Positions 25,785-34,162 of a stretch of 64,000 bases of DNA are shown piece after piece; within the stretch, counting starts at the first letter, position 1, and the number at the start of each line of letters is the position of its first letter. Made by a program: the position numbers and the translations under genes. The stretch is from contig CBDCFL010000021.1 of NCBI GenBank assembly GCA_965216135.1, positions 297,279 to 361,278 of the forward strand. The letters run 5' to 3'. The notes beneath the pieces were generated by a model that was given only the letters and a program-made list of their open reading frames with translations, was not told the DNA's origin and did not search any database. The stretch is from CBDCFL01 sp965216135. Its GTDB lineage: Bacteria; Pseudomonadota; Alphaproteobacteria; Rhodobacterales; Rhodobacteraceae.

Positions 25785-26342
25785 ATGGCCATTCCCAACA
25801 CAGGATTTGTGCTCTTGGTGACCCGCGAGCGACTCGAACAGCAAGGTGCTGGTCCAGGGACGCGCCACCGAACAGTCGGCAGCTACAAGTGCTTTTTGGA
25901 CGGTGTCGAGCTTCTGCAACCTAATCTTCGCGGCGCGTCGGTCGAGCCGCGCGGACCGGGCGACAATTCCCAGACCGGCGTCGACAATTCCCGGCGCGTT
26001 GAAAAAGGAAAATACCCGCTCGGCACCCATGGTTTTCCGGGCTCAAAGTACCATAGCTTCGACTACAACAAGGGTCACAAGCCCTTCCCCGGCATCTACG
26101 TTCGCGGAACTGACGAGCGTGAAGCGATCCTCGTCCATCGCGGCATCGGGTTCAAATCGACCGTGGGCTGCATCAACCTAACCGGATCAATCGTAGACGC
26201 GCGGGACCATATTGGGCCGAATACAAGTTTCGCGTGCATGGACGCCCTGATCGTATTCATGAAAGACAATATCGCGGGATTTCCGGCGCAGTCCGGCAAA
26301 AAAATTCCCGGTGCGGTTCTGGTTATCGACGGCAATCCTTAG
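25785..26342 (+). CDS. Protein with an L,D-transpeptidase-like or DUF5675-like HxG...GCIN region
   Basis: 185 residues, soluble, no signal peptide. The second half reads EKGKYPLGTHGFPGSKYHSF, GIYVRGTDEREAILVHRGIG and STVGCINLTGS: a His-Arg-Gly followed by Gly-Cys-Ile-Asn resembles the catalytic signature of L,D-transpeptidases and of the phage-associated DUF5675 family. No membrane or peptidoglycan-binding domain is seen. The role is unknown; it could be a cytoplasmic or phage-derived enzyme. The N-terminal 60 residues are not recognised. Confidence 0.5.
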   Translation: MAIPNTGFVLLVTRERLEQQGAGPGTRHRTVGSYKCFLDGVELLQPNLRGASVEPRGPGDNSQTGVDNSRRVEKGKYPLGTHGFPGSKYHSFDYNKGHKPFPGIYVRGTDEREAILVHRGIGFKSTVGCINLTGSIVDARDHIGPNTSFACMDALIVFMKDNIAGFPAQSGKKIPGAVLVIDGNP

Positions 26343-26393
26343 GCACAGGAATCACGAAGCGCCGCCACTGGCAAATGCCTGATCCGGTCCGGT

Positions 26394-27545
26394 TCAGCCC
26401 GCAATCAACAGCGAGGTCGCATACATCACCACCAGCCCTACCGAAAACCCGCCCAGCGCCGGGCCCGATTGCACCCGTGGCGGCGCGCCGTCCTGGCGGC
26501 GCAGCATCATGGTGCCGACCTCGAACAGCACCTGCAGGATCGCGCCGGCACCTACCGCGAAGGCCAAAGCGGCGCGGAACGGCGTGAAGGCGAAAACGCC
26601 GGTCAATGTGCCAATGCTGGCAGGTCCGCCTGCCAAAAGCGCCAACAGGATCAACATGCCAAGGCGCCCCTGCGTGGATTTCAGCGGGGCGGCGATGGCA
26701 ATGCCTTCCGAGACATTGTGCAGGAAAAAGCCCATCACCAGAAACGACGCCAGCGCCACCTCGCCCACCGCAACGCTTGCGCCGATAGCGATGCCTTCGC
26801 CGAGGTTATGCACACCGATGCCAAGCGCGATGAAAAACGCCAGCGCCAGACCTTGCGGGGCCGCCCCGCCGCGCCGCCCGACCGCCAGCAATATGAGAAA
26901 CGTCAAAATCGCCACCGTGAACACGGCGGATGTGGCATTCAGCGCGCCGCTGGCCTGGCCGGCAAACTCCATCGCCTCGCCTAACGTGTCGACGAGCAGA
27001 AACGCCAAAAGCGCCAGGGTCAGCGCCAGCGCAAAATCCATTCCCGCAGAACCGAAGGCGCGCAGCCCCGGCAAAAACGCGAACCCCACCAGTATCGGCA
27101 CAAATCCGACAAACAGGCCGATCAGTACCAATTGCAAGGCACCGGCGCCGTCGAGTTTGGCAGTTGCCAGCGCCACCTCAATCTCATGGTCAAAGGTCAC
27201 GCCGGACGCGGTCAGCACGGTGATCGCATGGGTTTCGCCCGCGACCCAGGGGTAGGGAATATCCATCTGCACCCGGTCCAGATGCCCAACGCCGCCTGTT
27301 TCCGACAACGAAAACGCCCGAAAGGCCCCGTCAACATGGACCTGAACGATGTTGACCGGCTCGGACCCGGCGGCGCGCAACGTGGCGTGAATTCCCCCCG
27401 CATCCAGTGTGACGCTTTCAAACGCCAGGTCCTCAAGTGGCGGCACATCGCTGGTCAGGCTGGAAAATGGCCGCAAGGTCAGAAAGCCCGCGACCAGCAC
27501 CGCCACGATCAGCGCCGGGATGAGCATGGAGTAGCGCGACGCCAT
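26394..27545 (-). CDS. ZIP-family metal permease with an N-terminal extracytoplasmic domain
   Basis: 383 residues from the ATG at 27545. One N-terminal membrane segment (LIPALIVAVLVAGFLTL) is followed by a beta-rich domain of about 120 residues, then the ZIP transmembrane bundle with the two metal-binding signatures GIGVHNLGEGIAIGAS (TM4) and FFLHNVSEGIAIAAP (TM5). ZIP proteins import or move Zn, Fe or other divalent metals. The start lies 1 bp after the stop of the multicopper oxidase gene, so the two are co-expressed; a metal oxidation-plus-transport role is likely, but the metal is unknown. Confidence 0.85.
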   Translation of the reverse strand: MASRYSMLIPALIVAVLVAGFLTLRPFSSLTSDVPPLEDLAFESVTLDAGGIHATLRAAGSEPVNIVQVHVDGAFRAFSLSETGGVGHLDRVQMDIPYPWVAGETHAITVLTASGVTFDHEIEVALATAKLDGAGALQLVLIGLFVGFVPILVGFAFLPGLRAFGSAGMDFALALTLALLAFLLVDTLGEAMEFAGQASGALNATSAVFTVAILTFLILLAVGRRGGAAPQGLALAFFIALGIGVHNLGEGIAIGASVAVGEVALASFLVMGFFLHNVSEGIAIAAPLKSTQGRLGMLILLALLAGGPASIGTLTGVFAFTPFRAALAFAVGAGAILQVLFEVGTMMLRRQDGAPPRVQSGPALGGFSVGLVVMYATSLLIAG

Positions 27546-27546
27546 C

Positions 27547-28623
27547 TCAGACCACCTCAAAAAATGACATCCACCCCAGTTCGGCGAAGTCGGATTGATG
27601 GGCGTGGAACATGTAGCGGCCGGGTTCATGATCGGCAAAGTTGATCTCGATAATCCCGCGCTGGGCCTGGCACTGCATGATCGTGTCAACGGTCCTCAAC
27701 GTCGGGGTCAGCGTCGTGCCATGATCATAATAATCATAGAAATTGCCGTGCAGATGGAACGAGTTGATCGGGTCGAACTCAGTCATATTCACCAGATAGA
27801 CGCGGATCGGACGGGTCCGCTCCACCCGGATCGGTTTCTGCATGTAGGCAAAAGCGATGGAATTGGCGGCGTAGACCTCGTTTTCCTCGTCAAAATTGGT
27901 GTCAAAGCCGTTCATCACGATCACCATTTCCTGCCAGCGGGCATTGGCGGCGTGACCCAGCAGGCGGCTTTCGGCCACCGCGCGGTGCTCGGGATGTTTC
28001 GTTGGATCGGGATCGATGATGAAAGCCCCATACAGCCCCTTGTGCACATGGCGTTTCAGCGGAAAGGCGTGGCAGTGGTACAGATGACACCCAAACGGGA
28101 AAGCGCTGAATTCATAGGTAAAACTGTCGCCCGGATCGACCAGTCCGGCCCCCGGGATGCCGTCCATCCGTGCAGAATGGATGCCGTGAAAATGGATTGT
28201 ATGCGGATGCGAGCCGCCGTTCGTGAAATTAATACGGATCAGATCGCCCTCGCTGGCGCGCAGCGTCGGGCCCGGCACCCGGCCGTTATAGGTCCAGGCC
28301 GGAAACATCAGCCCCGGCGCGATCTCGATCTCTTTGTCTTCCGCGGTGATCTCAAAGGTTCGCAAGGTCCGCCCATCGGAGGTGGTCTCGACCGTCCCGG
28401 TCTCCCAGTCGGTCAGGATGTCGTGGGGATCAAAGCCATTGGCTTGCGACGACACCGTGCCCACCACCATATTGCCACCGTGGTCCATGACATGGCCGCT
28501 GGTCGACGCGCTCTGCGCCGCGACGCGCTCGGCTGCACCCAGACCCGCCGCGCCGGCCAACAGGCCGGTTTTAAGGAACCCGCGCCGGTTCAGCAAGTTT
28601 CCAAGAAATGGCTGGTCAGGCAT
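27547..28623 (-). CDS. Secreted multicopper oxidase, two cupredoxin domains
   Basis: 358 residues with a Tat signal (NRRGFLKTGLLAGAAGLGAA). Copper motifs in order: HTIHFHG, HLYHCHAFPLKRHVHKGLYG, SFHLHGNFYDYYDHG, YMFHAHQSDFAELGWM. The type 1 copper Cys-His set is present in domain 1 (HCH...H), but in domain 2 the Cys is replaced by Ala (HAH), so only one mononuclear site per chain is expected; the HxH pairs for the trinuclear cluster between subunits are kept. The enzyme is coupled to a ZIP permease. Substrate (metal or organic) is not predictable. Confidence 0.85.
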   Translation of the reverse strand: MPDQPFLGNLLNRRGFLKTGLLAGAAGLGAAERVAAQSASTSGHVMDHGGNMVVGTVSSQANGFDPHDILTDWETGTVETTSDGRTLRTFEITAEDKEIEIAPGLMFPAWTYNGRVPGPTLRASEGDLIRINFTNGGSHPHTIHFHGIHSARMDGIPGAGLVDPGDSFTYEFSAFPFGCHLYHCHAFPLKRHVHKGLYGAFIIDPDPTKHPEHRAVAESRLLGHAANARWQEMVIVMNGFDTNFDEENEVYAANSIAFAYMQKPIRVERTRPIRVYLVNMTEFDPINSFHLHGNFYDYYDHGTTLTPTLRTVDTIMQCQAQRGIIEINFADHEPGRYMFHAHQSDFAELGWMSFFEVV

Positions 28624-29034
28624 CGTCGGACTTTCCTTTGATTTTCGCGCGGGAGCCTACCATTGTTGCGAATGCTTCGCAATAGCACAAACCGGCCCCA
28701 GCACGAAGCTCGCAAAACTTGGCGCCATCAGCCAATATTATTGCGCTGACAAACAAGCCTGTAAGGAGCAGAATTTTCACGAATATTCTGCGCTAGGAAT
28801 ATTTTTCGTAAGAAATATCCTTCCGTCAGGCAAACTACTCGCCAAGATCGGTCTCCGGCAACAAATCACATGGGTTTGGCAGGGAATTCACAGGGAGATA
28901 TTGAACCATAACCATTCGATTATCGCGCCCCGCTCGCGATCTTGGTCACACCATTCGCCGCCTGATCCCGCCCCAATTGCGATTGCTTTTTGTGGCCCAA
29001 GCCCCCACATAGCCGCCAACAAGGAGGCTCATGA
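28624..29034. other. Intergenic region between divergent multicopper oxidase and M42 peptidase genes
   Basis: 411 bp without a supported gene. It holds two AT-rich inverted repeats, 28768-28791 (GCAGAAT...ATTCTGC) and 28795-28822 (AGGAATATTT...AAATATCCTT), possibly operators or structured leaders. Open frames through it are shadows of neighbouring genes. Confidence 0.5.
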
Positions 29035-30066
29035 ATGAACATCGATCTGCTCAGACGTTTGTGCGAAACCCCCGGCGTGCCCGGACACGAAGAGCGCGTG
29101 CGCGCGCTGATCGAGGCCGAGGTCAGCGACCTCTTCGATGAGGTCCGCACCGACGCGATGGGCTCGCTCATCTGCCGTCGCGATGCCACCAAGGCCGAAG
29201 CGCCCAGGGTCATGCTGCTCTGTCATATGGACGAGATCGGCTTTCTGGTCAGCCATATCAGCAAGGAAGGTTTCATTTCGCTGAACCCGGTCGGCGGCTT
29301 TGACGCGCGCAATTTGTTTTCGCGCCGGGTTCTGGTCTGCACCGAGGACGGCGATTTCAAGGGCGTGATGAACGCCGGCGGCAAGCCGGTGCACATCTCG
29401 ACCGCCGAAGAGCGCAAGAAAATCCCCTTGCCCACCGATTTCGCGGTCGATCTCGGCATGGGCGACAGGACCAAAGACGTCGTCAAAGTCGGCGATTACG
29501 TGGTCATGGACGAACCACTTCTGGAACTTGGCGACAAGGTCGTTTCCAAGGCGCTGGACAACCGCGTCGCCTGCTGGCTGGGCATCGAGGCGATCAGGAA
29601 ACTGGGCAAAAAGGGCCGCGGCGCCGAAATCCACGTCGCGTTTACCTGTCAGGAAGAGGTCGGCCTGCGCGGTGCCCGCACCGCCGCCTATGCGGTCAGG
29701 CCGGATATCGGTATCGGCATCGACGTGACGCTCGCCTGCGACACCCCCGGCGTGCCGGAAAAGGACATGACCACCCGCCAAGGCGATGGTTTCGGCCTGC
29801 ATGTCCGCGACAGTTCTTTCATTGCCGACAAAGGGTTAGTGAGCGAGATTGAAGCGCTGGCAAAGAAGAAAAAGATCCCCTACCAGCGCACCATGCTGGC
29901 CGCGGGCGGCCAGGACGGTGCCGCCGCCCAGCAAGCCGCCGCCGGTGCGTGCGCCGTCGGTATCGTCGTCGGCACCCGCTACATCCACACCGTGACCGAG
30001 ATGCTCGACAAACGCGATCTAGTCGCCGCGCGGGATATTCTGGTGGCCTATCTGGCGACGTTCTAA
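29035..30066 (+). CDS. M42-family metallopeptidase (glutamyl/deblocking aminopeptidase type)
   Basis: 343 residues. Metal ligands and catalytic residues are recognisable: LLCHMDEIGF (His), SKALDNRVACWLG (bridging Asp), CQEEVGLRGARTA (Glu-Glu), GIGIDVTLACD (Asp), and RYIHTVTEML (His). M42 enzymes form large tetrahedral dodecamers in the cytoplasm and trim peptides. A GGAGG site stands 8 bases before the ATG. The last 144 bases of the gene recur at 30957-31100 beyond a cyclase gene, so this copy of the 3' end may not be the original one. Confidence 0.9.
   Translation: MNIDLLRRLCETPGVPGHEERVRALIEAEVSDLFDEVRTDAMGSLICRRDATKAEAPRVMLLCHMDEIGFLVSHISKEGFISLNPVGGFDARNLFSRRVLVCTEDGDFKGVMNAGGKPVHISTAEERKKIPLPTDFAVDLGMGDRTKDVVKVGDYVVMDEPLLELGDKVVSKALDNRVACWLGIEAIRKLGKKGRGAEIHVAFTCQEEVGLRGARTAAYAVRPDIGIGIDVTLACDTPGVPEKDMTTRQGDGFGLHVRDSSFIADKGLVSEIEALAKKKKIPYQRTMLAAGGQDGAAAQQAAAGACAVGIVVGTRYIHTVTEMLDKRDLVAARDILVAYLATF
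29920..30063 (+). repeat. Direct repeat, copy 1: 3' end of the M42 peptidase gene
   Basis: 144 bp matching 30957-31100 with only a handful of substitutions and no indel. It encodes the C-terminus from AAAQQAAAGA to VAYLAT including the metal-binding His of the peptidase. The two copies flank a cyclase gene. Confidence 0.9.
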
Positions 30067-30142
30067 AGCCCCGGCAAACCGCCGGGTAATCGCCTGCGCA
30101 AGACTGTGCTAAGAGTGGAGCGAATATAGGCGGAGGCACTAG

Positions 30143-30949
30143 ATGCCGATATTTTTGGATCGACACGACGCGGAGGAAGTGTCCGCTGAAGACGTGGCAA
30201 AATTGCACCGCAAAGACCTGGAAATCCAAGACCAATACGGGGTGAAATTTCTCACTTACTGGTACGACACCGAGCGCGGAACGACATTTTGCCTTGTCGA
30301 CGCTCCGAACAAGGAAACCGCCGAAAGGGTTCACGCGGAGGCCCACGGGCATGTTGCCAACGAAATGATCGCGGTGGACCTGTCGGCGGTCGAGGCTTTC
30401 CTCGGCCGCGTCCAGGATCCGCCCCGTGCTAAAAACAATCCGATCGACGATTCGGCGTTTCGGGCCATCATGTTCACCGACATGGTGGGCTCAACCGAAA
30501 TGACGGCCGAGCTTGGCGACACCATGGCGGTTGAACAGCTCAGGGCGCATGATGCAATTATTCGCCGGTCTCTGGAACGACACAAGGGTTCCGAGATCAA
30601 ACACCTCGGCGACGGCATCATGGCTTCGTTCACCAGCGCGGTGTCTTCGATCGATTGTGCGGTTAAAATCCAGGCCGACCTCGTGTCATATAATGCGATA
30701 AGTAAGACCCCAATCCGCGTGAGAATTGGGATCCATGTCGGCGAACCGGTCGAAGAAAGCGGCGATCTGTTCGGATCGGCGGTGCAAATGGCAGCGCGAA
30801 TTTGCGATGTCGCAAGTGCAGACGCAATCCTGGTTTCCGCCGCGGTAAAAGAAGCGTGTAATGATCCACGCCTGCGATTTGAATCCAGGGGCGATGAATT
30901 GTTAAAGGGATTCGCGCAGCCGGTATCACTGTATTCTCCTACTTACTGA
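30143..30949 (+). CDS. Adenylate cyclase (class III) with an N-terminal DUF4242-like domain
   Basis: 268 residues. Residues 1-80 (MPIFLDRHDAEEVSAEDVAK, FLTYWYDTERGTTFCLVDAP, AHGHVANEMIAVD) match the small DUF4242 fold known from nickel-binding proteins. Residues about 105-265 form a class III cyclase: FTDMVGSTEMTAELGD (metal Asp), EIKHLGDGIMASF (adenine-selecting Lys and second Asp), RIGIHVGEPVEESGDLFG and VQMAARICDVA (catalytic Arg; Gln where Asn is usual). No membrane segment. Base composition is lower in GC than the peptidase gene before it, and the gene sits between two copies of that gene's 3' end, suggesting later acquisition. Confidence 0.8.
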   Translation: MPIFLDRHDAEEVSAEDVAKLHRKDLEIQDQYGVKFLTYWYDTERGTTFCLVDAPNKETAERVHAEAHGHVANEMIAVDLSAVEAFLGRVQDPPRAKNNPIDDSAFRAIMFTDMVGSTEMTAELGDTMAVEQLRAHDAIIRRSLERHKGSEIKHLGDGIMASFTSAVSSIDCAVKIQADLVSYNAISKTPIRVRIGIHVGEPVEESGDLFGSAVQMAARICDVASADAILVSAAVKEACNDPRLRFESRGDELLKGFAQPVSLYSPTY

Positions 30950-30956
30950 ACTAGGC

Positions 30957-31100
30957 GCCGCCGCCCAGCAAGCCGCCGCCGGTGCCCGCGCCGTCGGTAT
31001 CGTCGTCGGCACCCGCTACATCCACACCGTGACCGAGATGCTCGACAAACGCGACCTGGCCGCCGCGCGGGATATTCTGGTGGCGTATCTGGCGACGTTT
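30957..31100 (+). repeat. Direct repeat, copy 2: detached 3' end of the M42 peptidase gene
   Basis: Matches 29920-30063 over the full 144 bp. It is followed by its own TGA stop in the corresponding frame, so it is a complete alternative 3' end without a promoter or start. Its C-terminus reads DKRDLAAARDILVAYLATF. Confidence 0.9.
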
Positions 31101-31103
31101 TGA

Positions 31104-31454
31104 GCCGAATGCGCCATTAGGCTAGCTACCGCAACCGAGAGCGGCGCCAGATCGCGGGCGGGCGCCTCTGCGGGCTGAGGTCTTCACTTTATGGTGCCGC
31201 TACTTCTTACGTTCATTCGGGTGTACTGGCGGCGACGAAGCTCCCGCCCGTCGTACTGAAAGCACGCCTTGGGCCATGACGGCGGTCGGGCGCTGCCCGG
31301 CGGCTATTCGAGCCTTATTTCCGAGCCGAGGCGTGACGTCCGCTTCGTTCGCGCGAGCCCATAGCAGGTTGTGCCACCACGCTCGTTGATTCCGCATTGC
31401 GATTGCGGATAAGGTCAAATGGTCTGGGACTGAACTGAGCGCGGGGGTGCAATA
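31104..31454. other. Intergenic region, no recognised gene
   Basis: About 350 bp between the detached peptidase end and the HhH protein gene. A 72-codon minus-strand frame (31200-31418) has no recognisable features. Nothing else is seen. Confidence 0.4.
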
Positions 31455-32111
31455 ATGGACGAACTGAACAAGTGCAGTAGGAAATGCTGGATCGTTGGGG
31501 CAATCGTGGGCCTCGTGGTTCTTGTCCTGCTTTTGGGCCCTGCCGACTATAAGTTCATATGGGCGTTAATTTGGGCAGTGATAGCCGGATTGCTTGCCGC
31601 ATATCTACTTCAATACTTCTTTTGCCAGACGACTGCGGATGTTGTCGAACCACAGACACGTTCGCCTGACGTATCGCTGGACCCACCGCGTACACAGACC
31701 TCGCAACCGGCGGTCAGTCCCAAGCCTGCGGTTGACCCAAGTGCGTCAGCGCAACCGGAACCAGCGGCAGAGCAGGAAAGCGCGCAAACGGCACCATCAA
31801 AATCACCAGAAGTGGATAAAGGTGGAGGTGACCCGGCGACACTAACTGCTCCGCGCGGAGACGTGGCCGATGACCTAAAACGGATCAAAGGTGTTGGCCC
31901 GAAGTTAGAATCTTCGCTCAATGCACTGGGAATATTTCATTTTGACCAAATCGCTGCATGGAGCGACTCTGACATCGATTGGGCCGAAGAAAATTTAGGC
32001 GGGACTCTAAAACGTGTGCACCGCGATGATTGGGTCGCACAGGCGCGCATTCTTACCGACGGAGGCGAAACAAAATTTTCAAAAAAGGTGGATAAAGGCA
32101 ACTATTATTGA
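31455..32111 (+). CDS. Membrane-anchored helix-hairpin-helix protein
   Basis: 218 residues. Two adjacent hydrophobic segments (about 12-28 and 34-55) anchor the N-terminus; a Pro/Gln/Ala/Ser-rich linker (about 60-135) leads to a C-terminal domain DDLKRIKGVGPKLESSLNAL, FHFDQIAAWSDSDIDWAEEN, then WVAQARIL. This helix-hairpin-helix module is common in alphaproteobacterial proteins annotated as 41-kDa complex I-like or rpL21-associated; nucleic acid binding is possible but not shown. No operon partner is evident. It lies in an accessory stretch of relatively low GC. Confidence 0.65.
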   Translation: MDELNKCSRKCWIVGAIVGLVVLVLLLGPADYKFIWALIWAVIAGLLAAYLLQYFFCQTTADVVEPQTRSPDVSLDPPRTQTSQPAVSPKPAVDPSASAQPEPAAEQESAQTAPSKSPEVDKGGGDPATLTAPRGDVADDLKRIKGVGPKLESSLNALGIFHFDQIAAWSDSDIDWAEENLGGTLKRVHRDDWVAQARILTDGGETKFSKKVDKGNYY

Positions 32112-32330
32112 CGCTGAGCGGCCTGGCCACAGAAGCTGGACTGCAGAAGCTCTGCGGCTAATTCAAAACCGCAACCTCGTTGGCGGAGGTGTGATTGGAT
32201 TGACTGCACAGGTTGTCATCGGGATTATCGTCAAGAGGATGCGCGGTTAACAGTCCAGATCTTGAACCATGGGCGATTTAGTTCGATTAATACGCTAGGT
32301 TTTCTGGCGATAATCAAAAGGGAGTTCGTT

Positions 32331-32534
32331 ATGTCTGTTGCCAAAGTTACCGAAATAATTTCGTCGTCAACAAAGTCATTTGACGATGCTGTGGAGAATG
32401 GGATCAAGCGGGCATCCAAAACGCTGAAGGGGATCAACGGCGCGTGGGTTGCCGATCAAAAGGTCACCGTAGAAGATGGAACAGTCAGTGAGTATCGCGT
32501 CGTACTCAGAGTGACTTTTGTTCTCGGCGACTAG
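32331..32534 (+). CDS. Dodecin family protein
   Basis: 67 residues from the ATG at 32331 with AAAGGGA about 8 bases upstream. SVAKVTEIISSSTKSFDDAV, GIKRASKTLKGINGAWV and EYRVVLRVTFVL are the dodecin pattern: one helix packed on a three-stranded sheet, assembling into a dodecamer that stores flavin or CoA. The TAG stop codon is part of the CTAG duplicated at the ends of the IS5 element that follows, so the gene survived the insertion unchanged. Confidence 0.9.
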   Translation: MSVAKVTEIISSSTKSFDDAVENGIKRASKTLKGINGAWVADQKVTVEDGTVSEYRVVLRVTFVLGD

Positions 32535-33371
32535 GGGGTGTTGACGTTCATCGTGTTTGAATGACGATTGCAGCAAGCGAGATGAATGCTTTGAAGCTGT
32601 CATCTGTTTTGCAGGAACGCATTGCGATCCCTCTGTATTCCTTCAGCTTTCCGAAGAAGTTTTCGACCAGGTGACGCCATTTGTAGGTGTGGCGGTCGAA
32701 CTCCGCCGGGAAGCGGCGGTTTGATTTTGGAGGGATTACCGGCTCGATCCCGACACTGGTCAGCGCTTCGCGCAGCCAGTTCGCGTCGAAGGCACGGTCG
32801 GCGAGAAACTGGTCGCAGGTGAGGCCCTCGATCAGTGCGGCGGTACCCCGCAGGTCATGCGCCTGACCGGGCAGAAGGCGGAAGTCGATCAGATTGCCGA
32901 GCGCGTCCGTCAGAGCCATGATCTTTGTCGTTATCCCGCCGCGAGAGCGTCCGATGGCTTGGCTTTGAGTCCCCCTTTTGCGCCCTGACCGTGTCGGTGG
33001 ACTTTGACGATACTACCGTCGATCATCGTGTATTCGAAGTCTGCATCTTCGGCTAATACCCTGAACATACGATAGAAAGCGTCGGCCCTCACCCACCTTC
33101 GGAAGCGCTTGAACACGCTGTTCCAGCGCCCGAACTCTTCCGGCAGGTCGCGCCAGGGGCATCCGGTCCGCGAGATCCAGAGAACTGCCTCGACAAACCG
33201 GCGCGGGTCAGGGCCGGTGCGACCGGGGTCGCATTCCCGGCCAAGGCAGTGCGGTGCGATGACAGCCCATTGGGCGTCGGTCAGAACTGTGCGGATCAAG
33301 GCTGCTCTCCTCTGTTTGCAACCTTGAATCAGTCATCAGCCGATTTGGGAATCCCTAAACGTCAACAAGCC
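32535..33371 (-). mobile_element. IS5-family (IS427-type) insertion sequence after dodecin
   Basis: 837 bp bounded by CTAG at 32531-32534 and 33372-33375, the apparent target duplication. Terminal inverted repeats: left GGGGTGTTGACGTT, right (reverse complement) GGCTTGTTGACGTT. It carries two overlapping transposase frames on the minus strand. Confidence 0.88.
32548..33299 (-). CDS. IS5-family transposase, two frames joined by a likely programmed frameshift
   Basis: OrfA (33299-32931) encodes MIRTVLTDAQWAVIAPHCLG, RFVEAVLWISRTGCPWRDLP and the first catalytic Asp in FEYTMIDGSIVKVHRHGQGA. OrfB (to 32548) continues with IGRSRGGITTKIMALTDALG, LADRAFDANWLREAL (second Asp) and YKWRHLVENFFGKLKEYRGI (Glu). 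The frames meet at an AAAAGGGGG stretch, a classical -1 slippage site for this IS group. The enzyme looks intact. Confidence 0.85.
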
Positions 33372-33420
33372 CTAGCAAATACGGGTTACTGACGATCGGT
33401 AACCCACCCCCTCGCTGAAA

Positions 33421-33451
33421 CCAAAACAAGCCGCCGGATTTCTCCGACGGC
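33421..33451 (-). terminator. Rho-independent terminator of rpsD
   Basis: On the minus strand GCCGTCGGA and TCCGGCGGC form a 9-bp stem (one G-U pair) around GAAA and are followed by TTGTTTTGG. It begins about 25 bases after the rpsD stop codon. Confidence 0.75.
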
Positions 33452-33476
33452 TCACCTCTGTCAGCGCAAAACCCGC

Positions 33477-34097
33477 TTAGTTCTGCGCGTAATATTCGAT
33501 GACCAGGTTGGGTTCCATCATCACCGGATAGGGCACATCGCCCAACCCCGGCGTGCGCACGAACGTGGCGCTCATTTTGGAATGGTCCACATCCAGATAA
33601 TCCGGCACGTCGCGCTCCGGCAGGCCGGCGGCTTCCAGCACCAGGCCCATCTGCCTGGACCGGTCGCGCACATCGATCACGTCGCCCTCTTTCACCCGAT
33701 AAGACGGGATGTTGACCTTTTTGCCGTTCACACGCACATGCCCGTGGTTCACGAACTGCCGCGCCGCAAAGATCGTCGGCACGAATTTGGCACGGTAGAC
33801 CACCGCGTCCAGACGCCGCTCCAGCAGGCCGATCAGGTTTTCGCCGGTATCACCGCGCACCCGCGCCGCCTCGGCATAGATGCGCTTGAACTGCTTTTCG
33901 GTCAGATCGCCGTAATAGCCCTTCAGCTTCTGCTTGGCGCGCAGCTGCAGACCAAAGTCAGACAGCTTGCCCTTGCGGCGCTGGCCATGCTGGCCGGGGC
34001 CATATTCACGGCGGTTGACCGGGGATTTCGGACGCCCCCAGATGTTTTCGCCCATCCGGCGGTCGATCTTGTGTTTGGCAGAGGTGCGTTTTGTCAC
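33477..34097 (-). CDS. rpsD: 30S ribosomal protein S4
   Basis: 206 residues from a GTG at 34097-34095 (TKRTSAKHKIDRRMGENIWG) with GGAGA upstream; a longer frame to 34202 is not needed. S4 is a primary 16S rRNA-binding protein that nucleates the small subunit body. The S4 RNA-binding motif RLDAVVYRAKFVPTIFAARQ and VNHGHVRVNGKKVNIPSYRV, and the C-terminal VPYPVMMEPNLVIEYYAQN, are typical of alphaproteobacterial S4. A single-gene unit with its own terminator. Confidence 0.97.
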   Translation of the reverse strand: MTKRTSAKHKIDRRMGENIWGRPKSPVNRREYGPGQHGQRRKGKLSDFGLQLRAKQKLKGYYGDLTEKQFKRIYAEAARVRGDTGENLIGLLERRLDAVVYRAKFVPTIFAARQFVNHGHVRVNGKKVNIPSYRVKEGDVIDVRDRSRQMGLVLEAAGLPERDVPDYLDVDHSKMSATFVRTPGLGDVPYPVMMEPNLVIEYYAQN

Positions 34098-34131
34098 CGT
34101 CTGATCTCCTTCGTTTTGGCGCTTCCACCCC

Positions 34132-34162
34132 TGATCCGAAAACCGGTTCCCACTTTTCGGGG
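34132..34162. repeat. REP-like palindromic intergenic repeat upstream of rpsD
   Basis: CCGAAAACCGGTTCCCACTT followed by TTCGG is an imperfect palindrome of a kind I recognise as a frequent intergenic repeat in alphaproteobacteria. It lies in the rpsD leader. A shorter resemblance occurs at about 14570 (ATCCGGTTCCCA). Confidence 0.5.

Noticed and set aside
28334..29038. 234-codon plus-strand frame
   Set aside because: First half is antisense to the multicopper oxidase; the rest crosses an AT-rich intergenic region with no domain signal.
30067..31103. Second full M42 peptidase gene
   Set aside because: Only the last 144 bp are repeated; there is no start or catalytic domain.
32014..32250. 78-codon frame downstream of the HhH gene
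   Set aside because: Overlaps the HhH gene in another frame; the C-terminal hydrophobic stretch alone is not enough, and no ribosome binding site fits.
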